Shown: positions 51,522 to 61,184, counted from the stretch's first letter. The stretch: 64,000 bases of DNA from Gimesia fumaroli (GCF_007754425.1 NZ_CP037452.1:7543164-7607163), one strand, 5' to 3'. Notes: generated by a model from the letters alone, not told the origin. Made by a program: numbers and translations.

Positions 51522-52289
51522 TCAGGCATAGTTCGATTCAGCGGGGATGGGTTGATCCTCGCTGCCCATTTCGAATCCCAGTTCTTCAGGCAAAACTCTT
51601 GGTTGATATCCCAGTAACTTCTCTGCTTTGCTGAGGTCCCAGCGACGCTTGGAACTTTCTCCGACGATGGTGATGACTTCACAGCCCTCGATTTCAGCCG
51701 TCAGCGCTTTCTGATACGCCTGCATCAGATCGGGAAAAGGAACCCATTGTGGCCTGAGGGGTTGAGTTTTCCAGAGTGGATGTTCGAGATCAATCGGCTT
51801 GGGAATCCGCAGACAGACAATCGACATCCCGAACTCGCGTGCGTAATGCGCACACATGACTTCGCACAGTTGCTTACCGAGGGCATACGAGCCGACCGGT
51901 CGTGGCGGGGCATCAGAGTCAACCCACTGTGGTGCTTCATATCCCAGAACCGTCATCACCGTGCTGGTAAAGATGAACCGTTTCACGCCGGCGTCTCGGG
52001 CCGCTTCAAGTAAATGGAACGTCCCCTTCACATTCACGTCGAATCGTTTCCCATTTAATTCATCCCCTTCCATTGGACCTTCGTCAGCCTGTTTCGCCAG
52101 ATGAATTACCGCGTCCACACCCTGCATAGCAGCGCGGACTTGTGCCGGGTTGGTGATATCCAGTGTGATAAAACGTGGGTCGTCAGGATTGGGATAAATG
52201 TCTCCCAGAATCAATTCATCTTCAGTTTGCCAGTGCTGCGCAAAGTAACGGCCGACATAACCGGCGGCACCGGTCATTAACACTCTCAT
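51522..52289 (-). CDS. NAD-dependent epimerase/dehydratase-type SDR
   Basis: A 255-residue extended SDR with the N-terminal nucleotide motif MTGAAGYVG, the acidic LGDIYPN, and catalytic YALGK. The phrase FTSTVMTVLGYE and the short length recall uronate dehydrogenase-like or sugar-epimerase-like members. The substrate cannot be read from the sequence. It is the last gene in a leftward run after the M19 dipeptidase (41 bases). Confidence 0.85.
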   Translation of the reverse strand: MRVLMTGAAGYVGRYFAQHWQTEDELILGDIYPNPDDPRFITLDITNPAQVRAAMQGVDAVIHLAKQADEGPMEGDELNGKRFDVNVKGTFHLLEAARDAGVKRFIFTSTVMTVLGYEAPQWVDSDAPPRPVGSYALGKQLCEVMCAHYAREFGMSIVCLRIPKPIDLEHPLWKTQPLRPQWVPFPDLMQAYQKALTAEIEGCEVITIVGESSKRRWDLSKAEKLLGYQPRVLPEELGFEMGSEDQPIPAESNYA

Positions 52290-52330
52290 AATTTCAAGCT
52301 TTCGAAGAGGGAAACGAATTGCCGTTCGAT

Positions 52331-53677
52331 TCAGGAGATCGATTCCTGACAGACTCGCAGTATATTGCCGCCGATAATTTTCTGAATGTCGGCATCCGAG
52401 TACCCGCGTTGAACCAGACCCACGGTAAACAAAGGCCAGTTCGTCCAGGAAACACTGGTTCGCATATCAGGCGTTTCCTGGAAGTTGTCTGGTGGCCACA
52501 AGCTCCGCCAAGGCGTGCGGCCACGCGGTGCTCCGGTTGCTTTTCTGTTCTCAAGTGCGCTGTTGCGCGAGGTATAGGATACGTCGGTTCCAATGGCGAT
52601 ATAATCAATGCCAAATTTTTTCACGACATAGTCGACATGATCCAGTAGTCGGCTGATATCGCCACTGCCACCCAGGTAACGGGGAATACAGCAGATGCCA
52701 ATCAAGCCGTTGGTGTCTGCAATGGCTTTGATCACATTATCCGGCTTGCTGCGAATATGGTGATGCAGGCTGGCACAGGTAGTGTGACTGGCGACAACCG
52801 GTTTTTCAGAAACCTGCGCCGTTTCCAGACTGGTTTGCCAGCCGGAATGCGCGACGTCCGGGATAATTCCCAGTCGATTCATTTCCCCAACGACGGTCCG
52901 GCCAAAGTCACTTAAGCCGGCGTTCGCCGGTTCGGCACAACCATCGCCCAGCATGTTGCGGCGGTTGTACGTCATATGCATCATCCGAATTCCCAGCTGG
53001 AAGAAGATCCGCATGTATTTCATTTCATCGGTCGTGGTTTCCCACTGTTGAGTGAGAGGAACGCCGTTACCAGTCAGGTATAAACAGTGGCGTCCCTCTT
53101 TTTTCGCTTGCACGATGTCATCGGGAGTCACTGCTTTGGGTACAAAATCGGCCAGCATGTCCGTGGTAAAAGTGAACCGCGCCAGCCGTTTGATCAGTCG
53201 CAGCGGGTCCTGCCCTTCTTCGCCGGCGTTCTGGAAAATGCAGGTCACACCTGCGGCATCGAAGGCTTCTTTGAATTCACGTTGTTCCGTCGGATCGGTG
53301 GCACAACGGGTCATCGACATATCTTCCCGGAGGTCCTGCAATTCTGCGGTGGAAGCTTTCGCTTGAATTGCAGCTGCCATCCGGTCTCCGTCGATCGCAG
53401 CCCGTGGTGCAAAGCCGTAAGAATCGAACACGAGTGAATCTGCGTGGAGCTGCAAACCATGTTCCAGTTGCTTCGGCGTTGGCTTCAGAATATCCAAGGC
53501 GACTTTGCGGGCGTGTAGAATTTTGTCATTCTGGATTGGCTTTGGTTTTGAAGAGGCGCCAGGCTTGGTGCCTGCTTGCTTCTCTGCAGCAGGGAGTGAG
53601 GAAGCCGCAGCAGCTCCTAAACCAGTGGCGGCCAATGAAGTACCCAGAAATGATCGACGGTTGATCGAATTGCTCAT
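52331..53677 (-). CDS. Tat-exported membrane dipeptidase-like protein (peptidase M19)
   Basis: A 448-residue protein with a twin-arginine signal (INRRSFLGTSLAATGLG), so it is exported. The M19 fold is visible in MTYNRRNMLGDGCAEP, GIIPDVAHSGWQ, VVASHTTCASLHHHIRS, GLIGICCIPRYLGG and IAIGTDVS. The usual first metal pair of M19 enzymes (HxD near the start) is replaced here by VFDSYGFAPRAA, so one metal site may be altered. It lies 61 bases after the Rieske-PSP1 gene on the same strand. Confidence 0.82.
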   Translation of the reverse strand: MSNSINRRSFLGTSLAATGLGAAAASSLPAAEKQAGTKPGASSKPKPIQNDKILHARKVALDILKPTPKQLEHGLQLHADSLVFDSYGFAPRAAIDGDRMAAAIQAKASTAELQDLREDMSMTRCATDPTEQREFKEAFDAAGVTCIFQNAGEEGQDPLRLIKRLARFTFTTDMLADFVPKAVTPDDIVQAKKEGRHCLYLTGNGVPLTQQWETTTDEMKYMRIFFQLGIRMMHMTYNRRNMLGDGCAEPANAGLSDFGRTVVGEMNRLGIIPDVAHSGWQTSLETAQVSEKPVVASHTTCASLHHHIRSKPDNVIKAIADTNGLIGICCIPRYLGGSGDISRLLDHVDYVVKKFGIDYIAIGTDVSYTSRNSALENRKATGAPRGRTPWRSLWPPDNFQETPDMRTSVSWTNWPLFTVGLVQRGYSDADIQKIIGGNILRVCQESIS

Positions 53678-53738
53678 GATGAATTCCGTAGGTGTGGGTG
53701 GTTGGATTGTCAGGTGAGGTTAAGTCAGGAACCGGTTC

Positions 53739-54575
53739 TCATTTTTGATCGCAGCCACATCCGCCGCTGGAACAGCCCGATGGCGCGGGTGCTTCGTCGA
53801 CGGGGTGGAATACAATACGCCAGGCATAGTTGGCATTCAGTTCCTGCGCAAGAATTTCTAAGGCGGGCATCCTGCTTCCCAGATAATACAGCACGACCGT
53901 TTGCTGATCAAATAATTGTTCGCAATCAATGATTTCTGTAGGCATCCCCCGCTCTTGAATCAGGGTCTGGCAATCTTGAAACACGCGGGCGGTCACATCT
54001 TCCTGGCGGGAAAGTGTTTCCTGATCATTCTGCGTGAATTCTCGCAGAATGGTGCCGGCGGCTGTTCCCGTTTGATCCAGCAGATCGACTGACGAAAGAA
54101 TTTCGCCAACCTCTTCGCCGCGACTGGTTTCTAAAACCACACACTCACGATGCGCATAAGCGGCATCTGTTTCACCGGCGAAATGATCGACCCAGCCCAT
54201 CACGCCATAACGGACCAGAAACAGGTTTTGTGGTGTCACTTCTGATTCAAACGCGGAAGCGTTGATCAGCAGCACTCCGGATTCCTGTTTGAGTTCAAAG
54301 CGGGTTAATGGAAATTTCGGAAAGTCGTGGCATTCCCCCGTTGCGACATCGAAAGTCCAGTCGTGTAACGGACAGGCGACTTCCGTTCCACAGCCCTCAC
54401 CTTCAATCAGCGAAGCCCCCTGATGCGGGCAGGAATCCTGAATCGCATAAAAACCGCCTGGCTGTTCCGCGTCAACGACGTGAAACACGGCAATGTCGAT
54501 GCCTTTGATCGAATATGATTTTCGTGCACCGGGGTCGATTTCGGAAATGTCTCCCAGTGGAATCCAGTTTGTCAT
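53739..54575 (-). CDS. Rieske [2Fe-2S]-PSP1 fusion protein
   Basis: A 278-residue protein. Residues ~1-110 form a Rieske domain with cluster ligands CPHQGASL and CPLHDWTF, the second set of the usual CxH...CxxH type with the first His replaced by Pro-His spacing. Residues ~120-255 match the PSP1 domain (FLVRYGVMGWVDHF, ECVVLETSRGEEVGEIL, TEIIDCEQLFDQQTVVLYYL, NANYAWRIVFHPV). A Cys-rich end (CSSGGCGC) follows. PSP1-domain proteins are thought to bind RNA or act in ribosome-linked roles; joining one to a redox centre is unusual. I use the ATG at 54575; a TTG at 54596 is an alternative. Confidence 0.8.
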   Translation of the reverse strand: MTNWIPLGDISEIDPGARKSYSIKGIDIAVFHVVDAEQPGGFYAIQDSCPHQGASLIEGEGCGTEVACPLHDWTFDVATGECHDFPKFPLTRFELKQESGVLLINASAFESEVTPQNLFLVRYGVMGWVDHFAGETDAAYAHRECVVLETSRGEEVGEILSSVDLLDQTGTAAGTILREFTQNDQETLSRQEDVTARVFQDCQTLIQERGMPTEIIDCEQLFDQQTVVLYYLGSRMPALEILAQELNANYAWRIVFHPVDEAPAPSGCSSGGCGCDQK

Positions 54576-54700
54576 AGTGTATTCGTCCAACGTCAAATTC
54601 GGGTGTTGCCACTCTGGCCGATGATTTCATTTTATTATATGCTCAACAGGTAATCATACCGTTTTATCTGCAAAGTGTCTTCCTGGAGCGAAAAAACAGC

Positions 54701-55252
54701 ATGGCTGTGCGACATATCTTACTGGACATGGATGGCGTCATCTCTGATTTTATGGGCGCGATTCTGGAGTTACATGGTCAGGCGCATCTGGTCGAGAACT
54801 GGCCCGAGGGAGAAGCAAACTACGCCGGCGTTCTGGGTTTGACCAAAGATGAGTTCTGGAAACCCGTCGACTCCATCGGCGGTCGCTTCTGGAAAGAATT
54901 TCCCCCGTATCCCTGGCTGAATGACCTGCTCACGCTGATTAAACAGACAGCACCGTTTACCATCAGCACTTCTCCCAGCCGCAGTGCCGCCTGTGCTTCG
55001 GCGAAAGTCGAATGGCTCAGGCAGCACTTTGATGAGCCTCTGTTTATGGACTTCATGATTGGAACGCAAAAGTATCTGCTGGCAAAACCGGATGTCGTGT
55101 TGATTGATGATCAGCATAAAAACGTCGACCGATTCCGCGAACATGGCGGCCAGGCGATTCTCTTTCCGCAGGCCTGGAATGCGAATTATGCCATCAGTGA
55201 CAGGGTCGGGTATGTCAAATCAGAGCTGGAAAGACTACAGAATACGCCCTGA
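54701..55252 (+). CDS. HAD-family 5'(3')-deoxyribonucleotidase-like protein
   Basis: A 183-residue HAD phosphatase. The first motif is LLDMDGVISDF (nucleophile and acid Asp), the second motif ISTSPSRS, and the last VLIDDQHKNV. The WKEFPPYPWLNDLL region and size fit the NT5C-type pyrimidine nucleotidase family. The substrate is not proven. It is divergent from the Rieske-PSP1 gene across a ~125-base gap and is followed by a structured interval. Confidence 0.82.
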   Translation: MAVRHILLDMDGVISDFMGAILELHGQAHLVENWPEGEANYAGVLGLTKDEFWKPVDSIGGRFWKEFPPYPWLNDLLTLIKQTAPFTISTSPSRSAACASAKVEWLRQHFDEPLFMDFMIGTQKYLLAKPDVVLIDDQHKNVDRFREHGGQAILFPQAWNANYAISDRVGYVKSELERLQNTP

Positions 55253-55583
55253 CAACCGTCATGAAGCGCACAACATAGTGAACAAACTGGTTCTTTTCTG
55301 GGATAAGGGGTAGTTTTTGCCACTCAGGAAAGGTATCCTAAGACGTGTTTCATAAATAAAGTTGTTAAATCAAAGTTGACGAATAGGGAATATAAGGGAC
55401 AATATATATAAGCAGTCACCGAGAAGACTTAATGAAGTGAAGACTTATGAAGTCAGTGTGACCAGTTGGTTTGCTTATATATTTGAGTGTCTGCCTTTAC
55501 CGCCTTCCCCATTTTCCTCGAAGCACTGCTACCACCAAGCCTCACACGTATCCTTCCTATTGATTTTGGGATAGAACATCGAG
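55253..55583 (+). promoter_or_regulatory. structured leader upstream of the DUF1549 operon
   Basis: A 331-base interval. At 55404-55482 three nested inverted repeats are stacked: ATATATAAGCA (55404-55414) with TGCTTATATAT (55472-55482); GTCAC (55415-55419) with GTGAC (55458-55462); and GACTT (55426-55430) with AAGTC (55450-55454). Together they fold into a ~79-base hairpin with internal loops, ending about 100 bases before the DUF1549 start. It could be a leader RNA or a binding site. Confidence 0.5.
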
Positions 55584-58043
55584 ATGAAATCTCTAGTCTA
55601 TCAGTATCTTGGATGTTTGATTCTGCTTAGTGCCCTTTCTGCGCAAGCAGCCGAGGTACCTTCCAAATCATCCATCACCGTATACCCGGAAAAAGTGGTA
55701 TTAACCGGGAAACGTTCTCGGCAACAACTGCTGGTTTCCGGGACTCAAAAGAAACAAACCATTGATCTCACGCGAGATGTGAAATTTCAGTCAGATCAAC
55801 CCACGATCCTTCAAGTCGATGAATCGGGTGTGGTTCATCCACTTTCCAATGGATCGGCGACCGTGACTGTTTCCGATGGCGCGCAAAACATCAAAGTCCT
55901 CGTTGAAGTCAAAGACTTTGACAAACAGACTCTGATCGATTTCGAACGCGATGTGCATCCGATGTTTTCCCGCTTCCACTGTAACGGCGGTTCCTGTCAT
56001 GGGAAGCAACGTGGTCAGGGTGGCTTCCAACTATCGATGTTTGCCTTCGATCCCGAATTCGATTACGCCGCGCTGACAAAAGAATCGCGCGGGCGACGCG
56101 CATTCCCACTCGCACCAGATCAAAGTCTGGTGCTGCTCAAAGGGGCCGGCAAAGTCCCGCATGGCGGAGGTAAGAAACTACCGGAAAACAGTTCCTACTA
56201 TCGTCTCATGGAACAGTGGATCGCCGAAGGGGCGACTCGCGCCGTTGCTGAGACACCGAAGCTGGTAAAAATCTCGGCATATCCGACCGAGCGAATCATG
56301 CAGCCCAAAACGAAACAGCAAATGGTGGTGACCGCGCATTACAGCGATGGTTCCACCCGCGATGTCACCGACTTGGCTGAATTCATGTCGAGTGAAAGCG
56401 TTTATGTTTCCGTCGATGAGCAGGGACTGGTGACTGCCGGCTCTTTAATGGGCGAAGCCTCTATCATGGCCCGCTACATGGGGAATTTTGCATCATTAAG
56501 TGTGACCGTTCCCTCTGATAATTCTGTACCCGACCAGTATTACACCAAACTACCGCGTAAGAACTTCATTGATGGACTGGTCTGGGACAAACTCAAAAAG
56601 TACGGCCTGAAACCTTCCGAACCCATTGATGACGCCACCTACCTGCGTCGCGTTTCCATTGACGTTATAGGTCGCACGCCGACCGCAGAAGAAGCCCGTG
56701 CGTTTCTGCAGGATCCTTCGCCCAGCAAACGCGAACGCCTGGTGGACTATCTGCTCGAACAACCGGAGTACGGTGACCACTGGGCCAACAAGTGGGCCGA
56801 TCTCTTGCGACCCAATCCGTATCATGTGGGTATCAAGACCGTATTGAATTATGATGCCTGGATTCGACAATCATTTCACCAGAACAAGCCCCTCAATCAG
56901 TTCACATATGAATTGCTGACTGCCAAGGGGGGAACGTGGCACAACGGTGCGGTTACCATGTTCCGCGATCGCCGAAAACCTGAAGAACTCACCACAATTG
57001 TCAGCCAGCTGTTCCTGGGAATTCGCTTGAGCTGTGCCCAGTGCCATCATCATCCCTCCGAAGTCTGGGGCCAGGATGATTTCTACAGCTTTGCTGCTTA
57101 CTTCGCGAAAATTGGTCGTAAAGGTCGTGGGATCTCGGCACCGATTTCGGGATCAGAGGAAATGGTGTTCACGGCGAACTCCGGCAGCGTCAGACACCCG
57201 TTGACTAACGAAGTGCTGGAGCCACGACCGCTGTTTGGTGAAGTCCCCGAAATCAAACCGAATCAGGATCCGCGAGATATTCTGGCCGAGTGGATTATTT
57301 CACCCCAGAATCATTTCTTCGCGGAAGTCAACGCGAACCGCATCTGGGCCGATCTGATGGGACGCGGCATCGTCGAACCGATTGATGATTTTCGGGAAAG
57401 TAATCCCCCCACGAATGCACCGCTGATCAAAGCGCTGGGAAAACTGTTCCGCGATCAGAAATTCGATATGAAACAATTTATCAAGACGATTGTGACGTCG
57501 CACGTTTACAGCTTAAGCGCCCTGCCTAACGAAACCAATGTGGGTGATACGCGAAATTACTCACGCCATTATCGTCAACGTCTGCGTGCCGAGGTCCTCG
57601 TGGACAGCGTGAGTGAATTGATCGGCGTCCCGGAAACATTTTCGGCGATGCCCGCAGGTTCCACTGCGAAACAACTCTGGACCCACCGCGTGAGCTCGGT
57701 CTTCCTCGATTCCTTTGGGCGTCCCGATCCGAATCAGGATCCGCCTTGCGAACGAACCACCGAGACAACGGTCGTGCAGGTGTTACACATGATGAATTCG
57801 CGCGACATGTATTCCCGCATTCAATCGAAAAATGGTAATAGCGCAAAATGGGCGAAAAGCAAAATGACGCCCGATCAAATAGTCGAAGAAATTTATCTGA
57901 CAGCATACTCTCGTTATCCGACCATTGAAGAAAAACGACTGGGACGCTCCCTGTTCGAAGAGGAAGGAGCGAATCGACAGCAGGTCATTGAAGACCTGAT
58001 GTGGGCTCTGCTCAATACGCCGGAATACCTTTTCAAGAACTAA
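55584..58043 (+). CDS. DUF1549/DUF1553 cytochrome-like exported protein with Ig-like N-terminus
   Basis: An 819-residue exported protein (signal peptide to about residue 22). After a Big_2-type immunoglobulin-like domain (~25-110) comes a PSCyt1-like segment with CNGGSCHGK (C-x4-CH, about residues 133-141). A second Big_2-like unit follows. DUF1549 spans ~320-540 and contains a true CAQCHHHP haem motif (about 478-485). DUF1553 spans ~560-800 (AEWIISPQNHFFAEVNANRIWADLMGRG). This planctomycete family is thought to carry out redox steps in the periplasm. It begins a three-gene operon. Confidence 0.9.
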   Translation: MKSLVYQYLGCLILLSALSAQAAEVPSKSSITVYPEKVVLTGKRSRQQLLVSGTQKKQTIDLTRDVKFQSDQPTILQVDESGVVHPLSNGSATVTVSDGAQNIKVLVEVKDFDKQTLIDFERDVHPMFSRFHCNGGSCHGKQRGQGGFQLSMFAFDPEFDYAALTKESRGRRAFPLAPDQSLVLLKGAGKVPHGGGKKLPENSSYYRLMEQWIAEGATRAVAETPKLVKISAYPTERIMQPKTKQQMVVTAHYSDGSTRDVTDLAEFMSSESVYVSVDEQGLVTAGSLMGEASIMARYMGNFASLSVTVPSDNSVPDQYYTKLPRKNFIDGLVWDKLKKYGLKPSEPIDDATYLRRVSIDVIGRTPTAEEARAFLQDPSPSKRERLVDYLLEQPEYGDHWANKWADLLRPNPYHVGIKTVLNYDAWIRQSFHQNKPLNQFTYELLTAKGGTWHNGAVTMFRDRRKPEELTTIVSQLFLGIRLSCAQCHHHPSEVWGQDDFYSFAAYFAKIGRKGRGISAPISGSEEMVFTANSGSVRHPLTNEVLEPRPLFGEVPEIKPNQDPRDILAEWIISPQNHFFAEVNANRIWADLMGRGIVEPIDDFRESNPPTNAPLIKALGKLFRDQKFDMKQFIKTIVTSHVYSLSALPNETNVGDTRNYSRHYRQRLRAEVLVDSVSELIGVPETFSAMPAGSTAKQLWTHRVSSVFLDSFGRPDPNQDPPCERTTETTVVQVLHMMNSRDMYSRIQSKNGNSAKWAKSKMTPDQIVEEIYLTAYSRYPTIEEKRLGRSLFEEEGANRQQVIEDLMWALLNTPEYLFKN

Positions 58044-58095
58044 GACCCCGACCCTCAAGACAACAGTTGTTTAGAACAAAATCACAGGATCAGAA

Positions 58096-59433
58096 ATGAT
58101 GAACGTTTCGAAAAAATGCAATGGAATCACACGACGGAATTGCCTGCAGCTGGGTCTGGGTGCCATGACCGGCCTGAGCATGGTCGATCTGTTACGATTG
58201 CGCACTGAAGCAAAAGGAACCGCCTCACCCAATCCGAAAGCGACCGCTAAAAGCGTGATCCTGATCTGGATGGATGGCGGACCATCACACTACGAAACCT
58301 TCGATCCCAAGCCCGAAGCACCGGTCGAAATTCGTGGTGAATTCAACCCGATCCCAACCAGCGTGCCCGGCGTTCAGTTTTCACAACATATGACACGACT
58401 GGCTTCGATCTTTGACAAATATTCGGTAATCCGTTCCATTCGTCATAACCAAGGCAACCATGGTGCCGGCAACCATTACATGATGACCGGTGCCCCGCCA
58501 CGAATTCCCGTGGGTTGTGGTGCGTTTGTCAGCTTCCATCCCAGCATGGGTTCGGTTGTCGCACATCAGAAACCAACGACCAATAATCTGCCTGCTTACT
58601 TCTCGATGCCACGCATGTCGCGTTCCGGCGGACCGAACTTCCTGGGGGCCAAGTACGCACCCTTTGTCATGTCCGACAATCCCGACTCGTCTAACTTCCG
58701 CGTACGTGACCTGGCTCTCCCCAGCGGCTTGAGCGACGCACGCTATCAGACCCGCCGTGATCTACGGGCACAGGTAGATCAGCTGAAACGCATCAAGGAT
58801 AAAGTCGCCGGCGATCCAGTGATGAACCTGGATGAATACTATGAGCAAGGCTACAGCCTGGTGGCGTCAACGGAAGCGCAAAAGGCGTTTGAAATCGACC
58901 GCGAGTCAGATGAACTGCGAGACAAGTATGGCCGCAACTCATTCGGACAACGTGCTCTACTCGCCCGTCGTCTGACGGAAGCCGGTGTGCCCTTCATCAC
59001 ATTATATGAAGGAGGCTGGGACAATCACGGCAGCCTGTTCAAAACGTTTAATGGCAGAATGCCCGCATTTGAGAACACCATTGCGACGCTGATCGAAGAC
59101 CTGGACGAGCGCGGCCTGTTGGATACGACGATGGTGCTGGCACTGGGTGAATTCGGGCGGACCCCGAAAATCAATCCGGGTGGCGGTCGTGATCACTGGT
59201 CGAATGCGATGTCTGTATTGATGGCCGGCGGTGGAACTCCCGGCGGTTTGGCTCTGGGAGCAACCGATAAAGCCGGTTACTCTGCGGTCGAACGTGTGCT
59301 CTCCCCTGAAAACTTTGTCTCGACCATTTACACCAAAATGGGCATCGATCCCGACAAAGTCCTGTATACACCGGAAGGTCGTCCTTCGCACCTTGTCAGC
59401 GATCCGACACCAATTCCGGAACTGTTTGCTTAG
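58096..59433 (+). CDS. DUF1501 (sulfatase-fold) exported protein
   Basis: A 445-residue DUF1501 protein with a twin-arginine-like start (TRRNCLQLGLGAMTGLSM). Its motifs are VILIWMDGGPSHYETFDPKPEAP, GVQFSQHMTRLA, HGAGNHYMMTGAPP, LYEGGWDNHG and LGEFGRTPKINPGGGRDHW. The fold is alkaline-phosphatase/sulfatase-like. DUF1501 genes habitually follow DUF1549/DUF1553 genes, here at 52 bases, and the pair probably acts on the same polymer or surface component. Confidence 0.92.
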   Translation: MMNVSKKCNGITRRNCLQLGLGAMTGLSMVDLLRLRTEAKGTASPNPKATAKSVILIWMDGGPSHYETFDPKPEAPVEIRGEFNPIPTSVPGVQFSQHMTRLASIFDKYSVIRSIRHNQGNHGAGNHYMMTGAPPRIPVGCGAFVSFHPSMGSVVAHQKPTTNNLPAYFSMPRMSRSGGPNFLGAKYAPFVMSDNPDSSNFRVRDLALPSGLSDARYQTRRDLRAQVDQLKRIKDKVAGDPVMNLDEYYEQGYSLVASTEAQKAFEIDRESDELRDKYGRNSFGQRALLARRLTEAGVPFITLYEGGWDNHGSLFKTFNGRMPAFENTIATLIEDLDERGLLDTTMVLALGEFGRTPKINPGGGRDHWSNAMSVLMAGGGTPGGLALGATDKAGYSAVERVLSPENFVSTIYTKMGIDPDKVLYTPEGRPSHLVSDPTPIPELFA

Positions 59434-59434
59434 A

Positions 59435-61159
59435 ATGACTGCACTCCGACTGAGAATGATTTTGCCGATGTTTTCCACCGCTCAGATTCTGCCCGCTGTT
59501 CTCGCATTCTCAGTTGTCTTCAGCCTCTCTGCCACGACCAGTGCGGCACCGCCCAGCGTGAACTACCTCAATCCCGCCGGGGGGCAGGTCGGTCAGAAGG
59601 TAGACGTCAGCGTCGACAAAACACTGGGAACGCAGCCGGTTTCGGTCTGGACGTCGTCTCCCGGTTTGAAAGTCGAAATCCCCGCCAAACCTGCGAAAGG
59701 CAAAGAGAAGCAGTTTTCGATACAAATCGATCCCAACACCAAACCCGGCCTCTACTGGCTCCGATTTCATAACGCCGAAGGCGCATCGGGAATTCGTCCG
59801 TTCCTGGTCGGCACACTGGCCGAACAGGCCGAAGCCGAGCCCAACGAAAAACTATCCGAGGCTCAGCAGGTCGAGTTACCCAGTGCAACCATTAATGGCG
59901 TTCTGGCCAAGAGTGGTGATGTCGACACCTATCAGGTTTCCCTTAAAAAAGGCCAGACTCTGATCGCTGCGCAGACTGCCAACGAACAACTGGGTTCGCC
60001 CATGGATGGCGTGCTGCAGATTCTCAATCACCGCGGCACCGTGCTTTCACAAATCGATGACACACTCTGGTTCGACCCCCGGATTGTATTCACCGCTCCC
60101 GCCGACGGTACCTATTTCGTTCGTACGTTCGCTTTTCCCGCCGACCCCAACAGTACCATTCGCTTTGCCGGCGCTGCTTCATATATTTATCGGCTCACCC
60201 TGACAACAGGACCGTTCGTCGATCACAGTCTGCCACTAGCCTGGCATCCTTCCACTGCGAAACCGGTGGCACTGGAAGGCTGGAACCTTCCCGTGAAGCT
60301 GAAGACGCAAATGCCGTCAGTTATGGAATCGAACGAAAGTGCTCTGCTCAGTGCTCCTCAATTGGGGAACAGTTTGACGATTCCCATGAGTACCACCCCA
60401 GTCGTGCTGGAAACGAAAGCGACACAGGAAGAAGCAGGGCAACAGTTGACGCTGCCAACGACCGTCACCGGTAAGATTGCGGAGCCGGAAGAGATCGACG
60501 TCTATCGGTTCACCGCGAAAAAGGGTGAGAAACTTTCGTTCAAAGTCGATTCCCATGACCTGGGCTATCCGCTGGATCCACATGTGAAATTGTTCGATGC
60601 GAAAGGAAAACTACTGAAAGAGATCGACGACCCGAAACGGAATTATTTCGATGCCCGCCTGGATTACTCGATTCCCGCCGATGGCGAATACCGTCTGGAA
60701 GTGACCGACCGTTTCCAGCATGGCGGCTTTCGCTATGTGTATCTGCTGTCGATTCTGCCAACTGAAGCTGATTTCTCACTGCAGGCAGCCAATGAACTAT
60801 ATACGCTAACCGCCGGCGATAAGCCGCTGGAAATCGACGTCACGATCGACCGACAGAGCCCCCGCTTCAACGACGACATCGAAGTCAGCATCGCCGGTCT
60901 GCCGGAAGGGGCAACCTGCGAGCCCATCGTTTCCAAAGTCAAAGACAAAGGAGGCAAGTCGGTCAAGCTGAAGCTGGAAGCCAAGAAAGACGTCGTCTTC
61001 CAAGGTTCGTTAGTCATTCAGGGAACCAGCGCGAAAGACAAATCAAAGCAGCACACCGCGACCGCCGTCATCAAAGGCATCAGCCCCAAACGCAACACGG
61101 CAAGACCCAAACCCGATCTCGAACTCCCCTACCTGTGGCTGACGATTAAAAAGAAGTAA
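59435..61159 (+). CDS. exported PPC-domain protein
   Basis: A 574-residue protein whose ATG lies one base after the DUF1501 stop, implying translational coupling. A signal peptide (to about residue 34) precedes an Ig-like region. Two PPC-type beta-sandwich domains follow: DVDTYQVSLKKGQTLIA...QIDD and EIDVYRFTAKKGEKLSFKVDS...EIDDPKRNYF. Further beta-rich sequence closes the protein. It is the usual third member of DUF1549-DUF1501-PPC clusters and probably binds carbohydrate or partner proteins at the surface. The longer frame from 59231 overlaps DUF1501 and is rejected. Confidence 0.88.
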   Translation: MTALRLRMILPMFSTAQILPAVLAFSVVFSLSATTSAAPPSVNYLNPAGGQVGQKVDVSVDKTLGTQPVSVWTSSPGLKVEIPAKPAKGKEKQFSIQIDPNTKPGLYWLRFHNAEGASGIRPFLVGTLAEQAEAEPNEKLSEAQQVELPSATINGVLAKSGDVDTYQVSLKKGQTLIAAQTANEQLGSPMDGVLQILNHRGTVLSQIDDTLWFDPRIVFTAPADGTYFVRTFAFPADPNSTIRFAGAASYIYRLTLTTGPFVDHSLPLAWHPSTAKPVALEGWNLPVKLKTQMPSVMESNESALLSAPQLGNSLTIPMSTTPVVLETKATQEEAGQQLTLPTTVTGKIAEPEEIDVYRFTAKKGEKLSFKVDSHDLGYPLDPHVKLFDAKGKLLKEIDDPKRNYFDARLDYSIPADGEYRLEVTDRFQHGGFRYVYLLSILPTEADFSLQAANELYTLTAGDKPLEIDVTIDRQSPRFNDDIEVSIAGLPEGATCEPIVSKVKDKGGKSVKLKLEAKKDVVFQGSLVIQGTSAKDKSKQHTATAVIKGISPKRNTARPKPDLELPYLWLTIKKK

Positions 61160-61184
61160 GGGTTGGTATAATCATTCTTCAGAG

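Noticed and set aside
59231-59434. Longer start for the PPC protein inside DUF1501
   Set aside because: Out-of-frame read of DUF1501; the ATG at 59435 directly precedes a signal peptide.
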